A stretch of 64,000 nucleotides of DNA from Falsochrobactrum tianjinense (GTDB taxonomy: Bacteria > Pseudomonadota > Alphaproteobacteria > Rhizobiales > Rhizobiaceae). The DNA is taken from positions 372,001 through 436,000 of the forward strand of contig NZ_JAHRVA010000003.1 in NCBI RefSeq assembly GCF_019100495.1, in the 5' to 3' direction. The notes beneath the pieces are model-generated. The model searched no databases, had not been told where the DNA came from, and was given only the letters and a program-made list of their open reading frames with translations. The position numbers and the translations under genes were made by a program. Shown piece after piece: positions 11,572 through 19,210 of this stretch; position 1 is the stretch's first letter, and each line of letters opens with the position of its first letter.

Positions 11572-11590
11572 CGCCCGCTTGAGGCGGGCG
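11572..11590. repeat. Perfect 7-bp hairpin beside the iterons
   Basis: CGCCCGC, a 5-base loop TTGAG, then GCGGGCG. There is no T tract, so it is not a classical terminator; in an origin it could be a single-strand initiation or structural element. Confidence 0.55.
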
Positions 11591-11721
11591 CTTGCACATT
11601 GGTCGATAAGGCCCTGTCGGGCTTCATCGATCGGCCATAGGCCGATGGTTGAACGCCAGGAGGAAGATGGTGTCAGCCCTCGACGTGGCCGTGGTCATTG
11701 CCAGAAAGCTGAAGCCCAAAT

Positions 11722-11734
11722 TTTAGCGGCTAAA
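11722..11734. promoter_or_regulatory. KorB-type operator (O_B), copy 2
   Basis: TTTAGCGGCTAAA, a perfect match to the IncP KorB site, flanked by an extra A:T pair on each side. It lies in the gap between repC and the KAP gene. Confidence 0.85.
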
Positions 11735-12117
11735 ATCCTCTGGCGAAGTTTGGAGGAAAACGGGCGCTATGGAATCCGTTATTGAGAATTACAGAGCCAA
11801 GCGGCCAATTTCAGCAGAGAAGTGCAGCGCTCAGAAGACAAGTATAGTGTAGGCCGTGGGAAGGTCTTGGTCGGGGTGGAAAGAGGGCAGACAGGTTTCG
11901 GCTGACCACTACATTCAGGCCAAGACCGCACTCTGGCTAGCAACGTGGCTCCATTTCGGACGTTCGTTGGCTCTCAAGCCGTTCCTGAAAGCAGTCGTTG
12001 GCTGCGCGATGTGCGAAGGTCTGTAAAGACTGGAGGGCGGACTTTGCGGCGATTTGAATGAATGTCTCCATTAGACGGACAGAGAAGTTATTCCGTGCAA
12101 GTGGTTCGTGGTGAAAA

Positions 12118-14274
12118 TTAATCGTCACCTCCACGTCTTTGACGATCCCATGCTTCAAGAAAAACACGTACAATTTCTCTCTCTTCATCGTTAAGCGCCT
12201 CATTGTCTCGAACAGCTTCAAGCGCTTCATGAAAAGACGTGGTGTCAATAATGTCCGTGTCATCCCTGATTTGTGCGGTAACGGAACGCTTCGACACACG
12301 ATCACCGAGTGAACCGAAGCCACCCATGCCCATGGACCACGACTCCCCTGTCATCGCTTGCGCGAGCGTGACTAGGCCCTTGGGCTCGGCTAGCAAAGCA
12401 TCCGTCCAAGCTCGAACTTCAGATGGGTCATTGTCCAGAAAATCCACCCACCGATGAAGGATGTAAAGCAAATCTGGATGACCTAGGAGCGTTCCTTCAC
12501 CGGCTGCAGAACGAATTGCGTTCAATGCACGATCTGAAAGCTCGGGCAAGGCGGCTTCCGTTGTGAGGCAATCTTCCTCCCTTGTGGGCTGCCGGCCTTC
12601 ACGTTCCTGGTAATCCCCTCTGGCAGAAGAGACAAAATCCACGAGCCACCCCAGTGCCGCATTTTTTGTTGCCTCCAAGTAGACTTCCGTTCGCTCTTGG
12701 ATCGTAAAACGATCTCGCGTAAGACGCCTTATGAGCCAATGGTAACGAAGGCTCGTGTTCACCATCGCCATGAAGCCTCTTTCGTCATCCTTTTGCTGAT
12801 CAATTTCGTCATGGATTTCAAACAGGGCACTCAGTAGGGGCTCAACCTTTGCCTTTTCGACCCGCCTCCCATTCGTCGTAAGTTCGTCGAGATACACTGG
12901 GACCATTGACTGCCCTGTCCGGCGTTCAACTTTGGATGCCTCTCTAAACGCTGACTGTATGAAGTTCTGATCCTCAGCCTTATCGATGATTTCATCAATT
13001 TGTGCCGCCGACAAAACCTCATCACTGAGGGAAAGACGAAAGTAGGTATCGAAATGTGCTTCGACGCAGACTCGGCGTTCTGAACTCCACTCGCTTACCC
13101 ATTCGCCGGTGTAGCCTATATTTTCTAGCCGAGGGAAAAGCCGCTGAAGAGCCGTTCTTGCGAGCTCATGCCGATCTTCCGGCACAACCCTAAGGAAGAC
13201 ATCAAATCGGCTTTGGTCGTTTCCGTTTACATCGCCCTGACCTTGCGTACCGCATACTAATTGCTTGTTTGATTTTATAGCTGAGAAGAGACCTGGTTCA
13301 TAAAGTCTGAGAGTTTCCAGAGCCACAAAGTCGGCCGAGTTTACATCGCCGGCAATTGCGGGCCACGTCACGCTCATAGCATTTTGGAGGCGGCTTACGT
13401 GACGAGGAGAAGTGACGAACGGCGCAATGACGTCGTAAAAGACATTCATGAAGCGAACGATCTGGTCCTCGTCGGGCGATCCACAAATCTCGGAAATCGA
13501 TGCCAGCACGGCATTGTTGAGGTCCGTAGGAAGTGGGGCCGGAAGCTCAAATCCTGCTTGTATGATCTTTTCGAGAAAGTGAGGGCCTTCCGACGGGTAG
13601 CTCTCGCTAACCGCCTTCTCGGCGAGTTGCCTGTCAAACACTACAAGGTACATCACGTTGGGTAACCGACCCACCGACTTGATCAGTCGAAAAATTGCGA
13701 GGGCCTCGTCCGGACTCAACCGATCCAAATCATCAATAACGACGAGAAACCGCCGATCTTGTTCAGCTAGCACTTCGGCCAGCTTTTGAAAGGTTGTTTC
13801 TAAGGTGTCCCCCCCAGGAAAGAAACGCTTTGCGAAATCGAACGCGCCGCCGATCAACCCGGCCAACGGTCCCGCTGGAGTGAGAGCGATTGCTGGCCCG
13901 ATTATGGGGCCTGCCTGCAAGATCCCACGCCCCAGCCTCGGAACTAGATCTTTGACCTTGTTTTTGAGCGTTGAGCCCAACACGGCGTTAAGGTTTTGAA
14001 GGAATGCGAGGGCCAGTGCCTCCTCGCCTCTGTACCACCAACACTTGAACTCGGCGACAACGAGTCGAGGATCATTGGCATCGTTCAGCGCTGATCGTAT
14101 CAGATTGACCGCGCTACTTTTCCCAGAGCCCCACGGTCCATTTAAGGCAATTGTGGTGCCGATCGGCTCTTCAATATTCAAGATGCTTTTTGCCAGTGCA
14201 GTGGCAAACGGAGCAACACCGTATTGGTCGTCTTCACTGCTTTCGATTGGACTATCGTTGAAATAGTTTTTCAT
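12118..14274 (-). CDS. KAP-family P-loop NTPase
   Basis: A 718-residue predicted ATPase. Walker A is NGPWGSGKSSAVNLI (about residues 42-56) and Walker B is FLVVIDDLDRLSPDEA, the DDLDRL form typical of KAP NTPases. A hydrophobic stretch between them (AGPIIGPAIALTPAGPLAGLIGGAF) matches the membrane insertion common in this family. The ATG at 14274 follows GCGGGGGGTCAA and was preferred to ATG 14295. Some KAP proteins, such as F-plasmid PifA, exclude phages; most are uncharacterised. It is monocistronic, more AT-rich than the plasmid backbone genes and sits in a cargo slot between replication and partition modules. Confidence 0.88.
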   Translation of the reverse strand: MKNYFNDSPIESSEDDQYGVAPFATALAKSILNIEEPIGTTIALNGPWGSGKSSAVNLIRSALNDANDPRLVVAEFKCWWYRGEEALALAFLQNLNAVLGSTLKNKVKDLVPRLGRGILQAGPIIGPAIALTPAGPLAGLIGGAFDFAKRFFPGGDTLETTFQKLAEVLAEQDRRFLVVIDDLDRLSPDEALAIFRLIKSVGRLPNVMYLVVFDRQLAEKAVSESYPSEGPHFLEKIIQAGFELPAPLPTDLNNAVLASISEICGSPDEDQIVRFMNVFYDVIAPFVTSPRHVSRLQNAMSVTWPAIAGDVNSADFVALETLRLYEPGLFSAIKSNKQLVCGTQGQGDVNGNDQSRFDVFLRVVPEDRHELARTALQRLFPRLENIGYTGEWVSEWSSERRVCVEAHFDTYFRLSLSDEVLSAAQIDEIIDKAEDQNFIQSAFREASKVERRTGQSMVPVYLDELTTNGRRVEKAKVEPLLSALFEIHDEIDQQKDDERGFMAMVNTSLRYHWLIRRLTRDRFTIQERTEVYLEATKNAALGWLVDFVSSARGDYQEREGRQPTREEDCLTTEAALPELSDRALNAIRSAAGEGTLLGHPDLLYILHRWVDFLDNDPSEVRAWTDALLAEPKGLVTLAQAMTGESWSMGMGGFGSLGDRVSKRSVTAQIRDDTDIIDTTSFHEALEAVRDNEALNDEEREIVRVFLEAWDRQRRGGDD

Positions 14275-14405
14275 TTGACCCCCCGCTGCACTCATTAGAA
14301 ATAGGCCGAGATGGAATTAATTCAAATTTTCAAAACTAAATTGAAAACAATATTTCAAAAGGTGGTGTGCCGCACTGCATTTGACTTTCTGTTTTGACAC
14401 AAGCG

Positions 14406-14555
14406 TCAGGCTTTCACTACTTTGTTTTCCATATGCCGCCTCTGGCGGGCCAGTTCGGCCTGCGCCCACTCGATAGCCTCATGCATCTCCTTGCGTAGCG
14501 CTTCGATCTCGGCCGACGTCAGCTCGCGCACGCGGGGTTCGCTGCTCTCCGTCAC
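14406..14555 (-). CDS. Small protein translationally coupled to the resolvase
   Basis: A 49-codon frame starting with GTG, which overlaps the resolvase stop (GTGA). The product is charged and helical (ELTSAEIEALRKEMHEAIEW, then AQAELARQRRHMENK), suggesting a short amphipathic helix. No known family is recognised. The tight overlap and intact frame support a real gene. Confidence 0.5.
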   Translation of the reverse strand: MTESSEPRVRELTSAEIEALRKEMHEAIEWAQAELARQRRHMENKVVKA

Positions 14556-15250
14556 TGGTCGTGCTCCTGTCCTGCTGCCGCTAGGGCGGCGCTTTCGGTC
14601 AAGGTGTCCTCGTGGAAAGCACCGTGTTTGGTTGCGGCCCTCTGGCTCATCTCCTGGCTGCGCAGGGCGCGATAAAGCGTTGCCCGGTGCACGCCTAGCA
14701 GTTCGGCCGTTTCGTTCGCCGTGCGGCCATTGGACAGCAATTCACGGGCATGTTTAACCTGGCCGGGCGTGAGGGCAGGGCGGCGGCCGAATTGCACACC
14801 GCGCTTTCGCGCCGCCTCACGGCCACGCCGGGTGCGGTCAACGATCAAGCTCCGCTCGAACTCGGCAATGCCGGCAAACACGGTCAACACCATGCGGCCG
14901 GCGGGGCTGGTTGTGTCCGCCCACGGTTCGGCCAGGCTGCGAAGGCCCGCGCCCTTGGCCTGCAACTGCTCGGCTATATCCAGCAAATCGCGGGTGCTCC
15001 GGGCCAACCTGTCCAGGCGTGTGACCATCACCACGTCGCCCGCGCGCAGATGATCGAGCATCCGGGCCAACTCCGGCCGCTTCGCATGGGTGCCAGTGAT
15101 CTTCTCTGCAAAGATGCGCAAACAGCCGGCCGCTTGCAGCTCGTCGCGCTGATTTCTCAAATCCTGGTCATCGGTTGATACCCTGGCATAGCCGATCAGC
15201 AAGCGGCTGGTTTCTAGGTCAAGCGTGCCAGGGTCGCGTTTGTCTCTCAT
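14552..15250 (-). CDS. Serine recombinase (resolvase), ParA/Tn3-type
   Basis: A 232-residue small serine recombinase. The catalytic Ser lies in LLIGYARVSTDDQD; VMVTRLDRLARST and the helix E segment AGIAEFERSLIVDRTRRG follow, then a C-terminal helix-turn-helix (NGRTANETAELLGVHRATLYRAL). A longer frame starts at TTG 15271; ATG 15250 is chosen. It is divergent from parDE with a res-like region between, as parCBA and parDE are in RK2, so it probably resolves multimers of the excised circle. Confidence 0.88.
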   Translation of the reverse strand: MRDKRDPGTLDLETSRLLIGYARVSTDDQDLRNQRDELQAAGCLRIFAEKITGTHAKRPELARMLDHLRAGDVVMVTRLDRLARSTRDLLDIAEQLQAKGAGLRSLAEPWADTTSPAGRMVLTVFAGIAEFERSLIVDRTRRGREAARKRGVQFGRRPALTPGQVKHARELLSNGRTANETAELLGVHRATLYRALRSQEMSQRAATKHGAFHEDTLTESAALAAAGQEHDQ

Positions 15251-15264
15251 GGCGTCACAATCAT

Positions 15265-15376
15265 GTTGCAAATTGCGTCGCAGATTATAGACCTATTGCG
15301 ACTAACTTTTGCAACGTATGAACGCTAAGGAAACAGGTGCTTCCAGCCATGTTGCACAAAGTAGGAGTTTTGCGAC
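15265..15376. promoter_or_regulatory. Candidate resolution (res) region
   Basis: Half-sites GTTGCA and GTCGCA (or their complements TTGCAAC/TTGCGAC) recur as three sites: GTTGCAAATTGCGTCGCA at 15265-15282, then an inverted pair ending TTTTGCAAC at 15295-15315, then GTTGCA...TTTTGCGAC at 15351-15376. Three dyad subsites next to a resolvase gene are the normal res plan. Confidence 0.6.
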
Positions 15377-15451
15377 GGTGCCGGCAGGGAGGTGACCGAG
15401 CGCCTACATATGTGCTAATGTGGGTTTGTGTAATTCTACGGAGCTTATCTA

Positions 15452-15703
15452 ATGAGCCGCCTGACAATCGATATAACGGACCAGCAGCACCAAAGCCTGA
15501 AGGCGCTGGCCGCCTTGCAGGGTAAGACCATCAAGCAATACGCCCTCGAACGCTTGTTCCCCGGCGACGCTGATGCCGACCAGGCATGGCAGGAACTGAA
15601 AACCCTGCTGGGAAACCGCATCAACGATGGGCTTGCGGGGAAGGTGTCCACGAAGAGCATCAACGAAATTCTGAATGAAGAACTTGCCGGGGACCGCGCT
15701 TGA
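15452..15703 (+). CDS. parD: ParD antitoxin
   Basis: Antitoxin and autorepressor of the ParDE system. The 83-residue protein is nearly identical to RK2 ParD as I know it (SRLTIDITDQQHQSLKALAA, then QGKTIKQYALERLFPGDADA), with an N-terminal ribbon-helix-helix and a C-terminal ParE-binding tail. ATG 15452 follows ACGGAGCTTATCTA. It overlaps parE by 4 bp (TTGA). It likely represses its own promoter in the 15380-15450 interval and stabilises the excised island. Confidence 0.97.
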   Translation: MSRLTIDITDQQHQSLKALAALQGKTIKQYALERLFPGDADADQAWQELKTLLGNRINDGLAGKVSTKSINEILNEELAGDRA

Positions 15704-16026
15704 CGGCTTTCGTCCTCACTGCGGAGGCAGAAGCCGATGTGCGCGGCATCATCCGTTACACGCGCAAGGAATGGGGCGCGGCGCAGGTACGTCGCTATAT
15801 CGCCAAGCTGGAGGAAGGAATTGCCAGCCTCGCGACCGGCCGGGGTTCTTTCAAGGATATGAGCGAACTCTATCCGGCGCTGCGAATGGGGCGCTGTGAA
15901 CATCATTACGTCTTTTGCCTGCCGCGTGAGAGCGCACCTGCGTTGGTCGTGGCGATCCTGCATGAGCGCATGGACCTCATGACGCGACTGGCGGACAGGC
16001 TCAACAGGGAGGGCGGCGCTTCGTGA
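15700..16026 (+). CDS. parE: ParE toxin
   Basis: Toxin of the RelE/ParE fold; RK2 ParE poisons DNA gyrase. The 108-residue protein matches the RK2 sequence through FVLTAEAEADVRGIIRYTRK, YIAKLEEGIASLA and ALRMGRCEHHYVFCLPR to HERMDLMTRLADRL, with about five extra C-terminal residues. It starts with TTG overlapping the parD stop, so production depends on coupling to parD. Confidence 0.95.
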   Translation: MTAFVLTAEAEADVRGIIRYTRKEWGAAQVRRYIAKLEEGIASLATGRGSFKDMSELYPALRMGRCEHHYVFCLPRESAPALVVAILHERMDLMTRLADRLNREGGAS

Positions 16027-16262
16027 TGGACACCGCAGTGCAACAGCACGCCGGCCGGCTCGTTGCGGCCCTAAAGGACCATGCCGCCCGCAAGGGCTGG
16101 ACGGAGGCTGAAACCGCCCGGCAATTCGGGGTGACACTGCCTCGCGGTCGCGAGCTGCTGCGCGATCAAATCGACCGCTTTCAACTCGACGAGCTGGTGA
16201 GCATGGCTGCCTCGGCCGGCCTGCGTGTTGAGTTGCGAATCTTGGGGCAGGGCGATGGCTGA
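16026..16262 (+). CDS. XRE-type helix-turn-helix protein
   Basis: A 78-residue DNA-binding protein: WTEAETARQFGVTLPRGRELLRDQIDRFQLDELVSMAASAGL is the HTH_37-like pattern found in antitoxin regulators. Its ATG overlaps the parE stop and the next gene overlaps its end, so it is the third gene of the parDE operon. It may co-repress the operon or be the regulator of a decayed PaaR-PaaA-ParE-like module. Confidence 0.78.
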   Translation: MDTAVQQHAGRLVAALKDHAARKGWTEAETARQFGVTLPRGRELLRDQIDRFQLDELVSMAASAGLRVELRILGQGDG

Positions 16263-16446
16263 GAAACTGACACACGACGCTTGGTTTCGCTCCAAGGTCC
16301 AGGAGGCGCTAGACGATCCGCGCCCTGCCATTCCGCATGATCAAGTAGAAACTCATTTTGCCAAACGGCGAGCGACCGCATTGCGGCCGGACCGCTCCGG
16401 CAACTCAGGCGACAATGCCGCCAAGAGCGACCATTCCAACCAATAG
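16255..16446 (+). CDS. Stability-determinant / PaaA-like antitoxin, possibly truncated
   Basis: A 63-residue protein. The first 45 residues (THDAWFRSKVQEALDDPRPA, IPHDQVETHFAKRR) match the stability-determinant/PaaA antitoxin pattern. The tail after RRATALRPDR is low-complexity and overlaps the convergent membrane gene by 42 bp, so the original C-terminus may have been replaced at a junction. It overlaps the HTH gene by 8 bp. No second toxin follows. Confidence 0.65.
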   Translation: MAEKLTHDAWFRSKVQEALDDPRPAIPHDQVETHFAKRRATALRPDRSGNSGDNAAKSDHSNQ

Positions 16447-16719
16447 AACAAACCCCCAGCTTACCACCCGGGCGCCGGCCCGGTCCCACAAGCCACCCAA
16501 GCCAAGGCCGATGATGGTGGCGGCCAAGCCGAACAATCCCACCAATCCACCGCCGCCGGCAAACCCGAGCAGCAACAGAAGGAGCAGTACCATCCCGACG
16601 ATCGCCACTAAATAGGCATAGCGTGCCCTCGGCCTGGTCAATACTGTCCGCGCGATTGCCCAGATCAAAACGCCAAGGGGAACCAGATACCCTGCTCCGA
16701 ATCCGATGATGGCCGCCAT
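16405..16719 (-). CDS. Small integral membrane protein, unknown
   Basis: A 104-residue hydrophobic protein with about four membrane segments (FGAGYLVPLGVLIWAIA, YLVAIVGMVLLLLLLLGF, GGLVGLFGLAATIIGLGLGG and WGFVLLVGMVALGGIVA). It is the last of four genes read leftward from 18338. ATG 16719 has GGAGG upstream at good spacing and lies within a few bases of the preceding stop. No family is recognised. Confidence 0.7.
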   Translation of the reverse strand: MAAIIGFGAGYLVPLGVLIWAIARTVLTRPRARYAYLVAIVGMVLLLLLLLGFAGGGGLVGLFGLAATIIGLGLGGLWDRAGARVVSWGFVLLVGMVALGGIVA

Positions 16720-16721
16720 CG

Positions 16722-17216
16722 TCAAGCCTCCTGTAGTTCCACCGGCATGAAGCGGACGAAATGCATGATCCGGGTTGCCAGGTCCAACCGGATATTCACC
16801 GTCAGCTCCGGAAACAGCCCGTCATAGGTCAGGAAGAACCCGCCCAGGAATTCCATGCTGGATGTTGGCTCGCCCAACCGCTCAATGATCTCGGGTTGCG
16901 TCATATCGAGTCGAAGCCCTAGGGGGAGGGTGCCGGTAAACGGGCCGATCCCCTCTTCAAAACGCCGGTTCTGAATCGTCACGTCTTCCAGGATCAGTGG
17001 CCCCTCACTCCGGGGCAGGCCATAACTGTCCTGATAGACAGCGGTGAACTGGAGCACCACCGCGCCGTTGTCCGCCTCGATCTGCGTCGCGGTCACGTCG
17101 TGGCCATCGTAGTGCGGCCGCTGAACGATGCCGGCGTCGTCCAGTAGCGTGTCCAGGTCCGGCTGGTCCGATGAATGCCCGATCAGCTTGATGGCGTTGT
17201 CGATGTTGAGCGTCAT
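16722..17216 (-). CDS. Hypothetical protein sharing a C-terminal module with its upstream neighbour
   Basis: From ATG 17216 (after GGCGGGGAT) the protein has 164 residues and no signal peptide. Its second half GPFTGTLPLGLRLDMTQPEI and following residues resembles the end of the upstream gene (PFGLQFSMTRQEV), both built on a G-L-x-x-x-M-T-x-x-E pattern. Such modules are common in immunity-like or lipoprotein-like proteins, but no function is assigned. It is the third gene of the cluster. Confidence 0.7.
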   Translation of the reverse strand: MTLNIDNAIKLIGHSSDQPDLDTLLDDAGIVQRPHYDGHDVTATQIEADNGAVVLQFTAVYQDSYGLPRSEGPLILEDVTIQNRRFEEGIGPFTGTLPLGLRLDMTQPEIIERLGEPTSSMEFLGGFFLTYDGLFPELTVNIRLDLATRIMHFVRFMPVELQEA

Positions 17217-17229
17217 GGGATCCCCGCCG

Positions 17230-18072
17230 CTAATCCATCTCTTGTAGCGTGTTGTAGCTGACACACCGTATAGCCTGCGTGCCCTCAATGTAGTTGACCA
17301 CCAGTTCGAGGCCCTCCAGTTCCCAGGCATCGGCCGAAGCATCTTCAAACGTCATCTTTGCAGTCACGTGCTCCCGGACTTCCTGCCTTGTCATGCTGAA
17401 CTGAAGGCCGAAGGGCTTTGCCCCTGCATAGGGCCGCTCGCTGGTTGGCACATTCCAGAAGATCACCTCAGTGACCAGCCAGGGGCCTTGCCGGTTGGGG
17501 TCGCTATTAATTTCCTCTCTGGTGCCCGCATCTTCGAACCCGAGTTGAAGGCCCATGTCCATATCGTCCCATATGCGTAGGTCGTCCAATCCCATGGGGT
17601 GCTTCTCCAAATCCACCTCAGTGATCCCCAGAGCATCAAAGAGCATTTGTCCTTCGCGGGATGTATGCGGTTTGCCGATGGCCTTCGCAAAAATATCGGG
17701 ATTGGGGAAATACATGGTTCGGCCTCCTTTGCCGCCGGAAGCATAAACAGTGCTGCTGTCGGGGAAAAACATGCGCACTGGCATTGCCAGGATAGCCTGG
17801 CCGGCTTCTACCGCCTCTCGCTTCCTGTCTGGCGTCCAATCCGTCGTGTTCATAACCAGCCCGACCTCGGCCAAGGTGGACAGGTTCGGCGAGACATGCG
17901 TCAGCTCGGGAAACTGAGCCTGCAACCTTGGTGTCGCTCTTGCGACCATGTGGCGGAAGCGGATTTCAAAGTGATGGCGTGGATCATTCAACGTCGTTTC
18001 TGCCATGGCAGGAAAGGCGATCATTCCGATCATCATCCATAAGCCCACTACCATGACCGCCGTATTCATCAT
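17230..18072 (-). CDS. Hypothetical exported protein
   Basis: ATG 18072 overlaps the upstream stop (ATGA) and yields 280 residues beginning with a signal peptide (AVMVVGLWMMIGMIAFPAMA, cleavage near MAETT). The mature part has no recognised motif; the C-terminal 80 residues carry the PFGLQFSMTRQEV module shared with the next gene. A longer in-frame extension to 18456 runs through the neighbour and is not real coding sequence. Confidence 0.72.
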   Translation of the reverse strand: MMNTAVMVVGLWMMIGMIAFPAMAETTLNDPRHHFEIRFRHMVARATPRLQAQFPELTHVSPNLSTLAEVGLVMNTTDWTPDRKREAVEAGQAILAMPVRMFFPDSSTVYASGGKGGRTMYFPNPDIFAKAIGKPHTSREGQMLFDALGITEVDLEKHPMGLDDLRIWDDMDMGLQLGFEDAGTREEINSDPNRQGPWLVTEVIFWNVPTSERPYAGAKPFGLQFSMTRQEVREHVTAKMTFEDASADAWELEGLELVVNYIEGTQAIRCVSYNTLQEMD

Positions 18073-18338
18073 CCGCGCTTCCGGCGAGAGAGTAGGGCGG
18101 CCTTGATCCCAATCCCGCCCAGGACCGACGCCCCCAGGGCATAGGTCAGCAGATCGGAAAACGCCCTGGCCATGCCCTGCCCGAACCCAATCGTGTGAGA
18201 CGGCGAGAGCGCAAAATTGATCCACAGGCCGAGCATCACCACGGCCGCGACCGTGAACGACTTCCAGCCGGGCATCCACATCAGCAGCGCGAACGGCGCC
18301 GCCACGAAAACCAGAAAGAGAACAATCAGAACGTCCAT
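18069..18338 (-). CDS. Small membrane protein, first gene of a four-gene cluster
   Basis: An 89-residue protein with two or three membrane helices (MDVLIVLFLVFVAAPFALLM, FTVAAVVMLGLWINFAL, LLTYALGASVLGGIGIKAAL) and a basic tail SRRKRG. ATG 18338 follows GAAGGGCAG; an upstream TTG at 18350 is unlikely. It overlaps the exported protein gene by 4 bp. Its position is where traK would lie in RK2, so the cluster replaces the leader-side transfer genes. Confidence 0.68.
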   Translation of the reverse strand: MDVLIVLFLVFVAAPFALLMWMPGWKSFTVAAVVMLGLWINFALSPSHTIGFGQGMARAFSDLLTYALGASVLGGIGIKAALLSRRKRG

Positions 18339-18639
18339 TCTGCCCTTCAAGTGTCAAATGAGCCGCGAAAATGCGCCGATCTGCTCCGGAGTTTCGCTTT
18401 TTTGTGTCGATCTTGGCGTGTTGTGACAGATGAGGGCCGGATAGGCCGCAAACCATCTTCCAGCCTCTAATACTTCATGGAGTCGCTCCAGGAAAGGCGA
18501 TCATCTGCCAGTTGGGATTTCTCTGTTTTTGCCTGTATTAGGCAATGAAAACTCAGGGAAATACCTGCATTTGTCACGGGTCCTAGCGCCCCTTGAGGCG
18601 CCACCGTTTTTACAAGTGAGATGCAAGAAATTACCGAGA

Positions 18640-18821
18640 TTCTAGCATAGACTTTCCTTGGAGTTTTCAACGGCTAAAGCCGGGCAGGATAGGTGAAGTA
18701 GGCCCACCCGCAAGCGGGCGTTCCTTCTTCACTTTCCCTTATTCGCACCGGGGGTGCTCAACGGGAATCCTGCTCTGCGAGGCTGGCCGGCTACCGCCGG
18801 CATATCAGATGAGGACAACTG
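18640..18821. other. IncP-type origin of transfer (oriT)
   Basis: The sequence follows RK2 oriT closely from TAGACTTTCCTTGG through the nic region to the traJ start. The nic consensus TATCCTG/C is on the minus strand, opposite GCAGGATA at 18684-18691, predicting a nick between positions 18684 and 18685. The TraJ-binding dyad and the GGCTGGCCGGCTACCGCCGG inverted repeat near 18780 are also present. The upstream part (18339-18640) shows no gene. Confidence 0.92.
18693..18732. promoter_or_regulatory. TraJ-binding inverted repeat in oriT
   Basis: An imperfect 19-bp inverted repeat with a 2-base spacer: left arm 18693-18711 (GTGAAGTAGGCCCACCCGC), right arm 18714-18732. It corresponds in place and sequence to the RK2 TraJ site next to nic. 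Confidence 0.85.
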
Positions 18822-19190
18822 ATGATGGAAGACGAAAAGCCGACGAGAAAAGGCAGCACGCCTATCAAGGTCTACTGTCTGCCCAACGAGCGGGTTGCGA
18901 TTGAGCAGAATGCTGCTGTGGCCGGAATGAGCCTGTCTTCGTTCCTGCTGACAGTCGGCATGGGATACAAAATCACCGACATCGTGGACTACGAGCACGT
19001 CCGCGAGATGGCCCGCATCAATGGCGACCTTGGGCGGCTCGGCGGCTTGCTCAAGCTGTGGCTCACAGATGACATCCGGGCTGCCCGGTTTGGTGAAGGG
19101 ACGATCTACGCCCTCCTCTCGAAGATTGAAGAAACGCAAGACGAGCTTGGCGAGGTGATGACGGGCGTGGTTCGGCCGAGGGCTGAGTAG
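18822..19190 (+). CDS. traJ: TraJ relaxosome protein
   Basis: Binds oriT beside nic and loads the TraI relaxase in IncP plasmids. The 122-residue protein follows RK2 TraJ almost throughout (KPTRKGSTPIKVYCLPNER, GYKITDIVDYEHVREMARIN, GDLGRLGGLLKLWLTDD, KIEETQDELGEVMTGVVRPR). A second ATG lies one codon downstream. The next RK2 genes, traI and traH, are missing; a KorB-type operator begins 8 bp after the stop. TraJ-oriT is therefore a target for a helper IncP relaxase. Confidence 0.95.
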   Translation: MMEDEKPTRKGSTPIKVYCLPNERVAIEQNAAVAGMSLSSFLLTVGMGYKITDIVDYEHVREMARINGDLGRLGGLLKLWLTDDIRAARFGEGTIYALLSKIEETQDELGEVMTGVVRPRAE

Positions 19191-19197
19191 TAACCTT

Positions 19198-19210
19198 TTT
19201 AGCGGCTAAA
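19198..19210. promoter_or_regulatory. KorB-type operator (O_B), copy 3
   Basis: TTTAGCGGCTAAA, perfect match, 8 bp after the traJ stop where traI would continue in RK2. Confidence 0.85.

Larger units (their letters stand above)
11514..12117. other. Intergenic stretch after the iterons
   Basis: No convincing gene is present. It holds an AT-rich region with GGATATTTTAGGATATCC-like repeats (11540-11560), a perfect hairpin CGCCCGC/GCGGGCG at 11572-11590, one KorB-type operator and a few tiny reading frames without support. Confidence 0.6.

Noticed and set aside
17230..18456. Long form (408 residues) of the exported protein
   Set aside because: The first 128 residues run out of frame through the upstream membrane gene; the signal peptide and ATGA overlap support the start at 18072.
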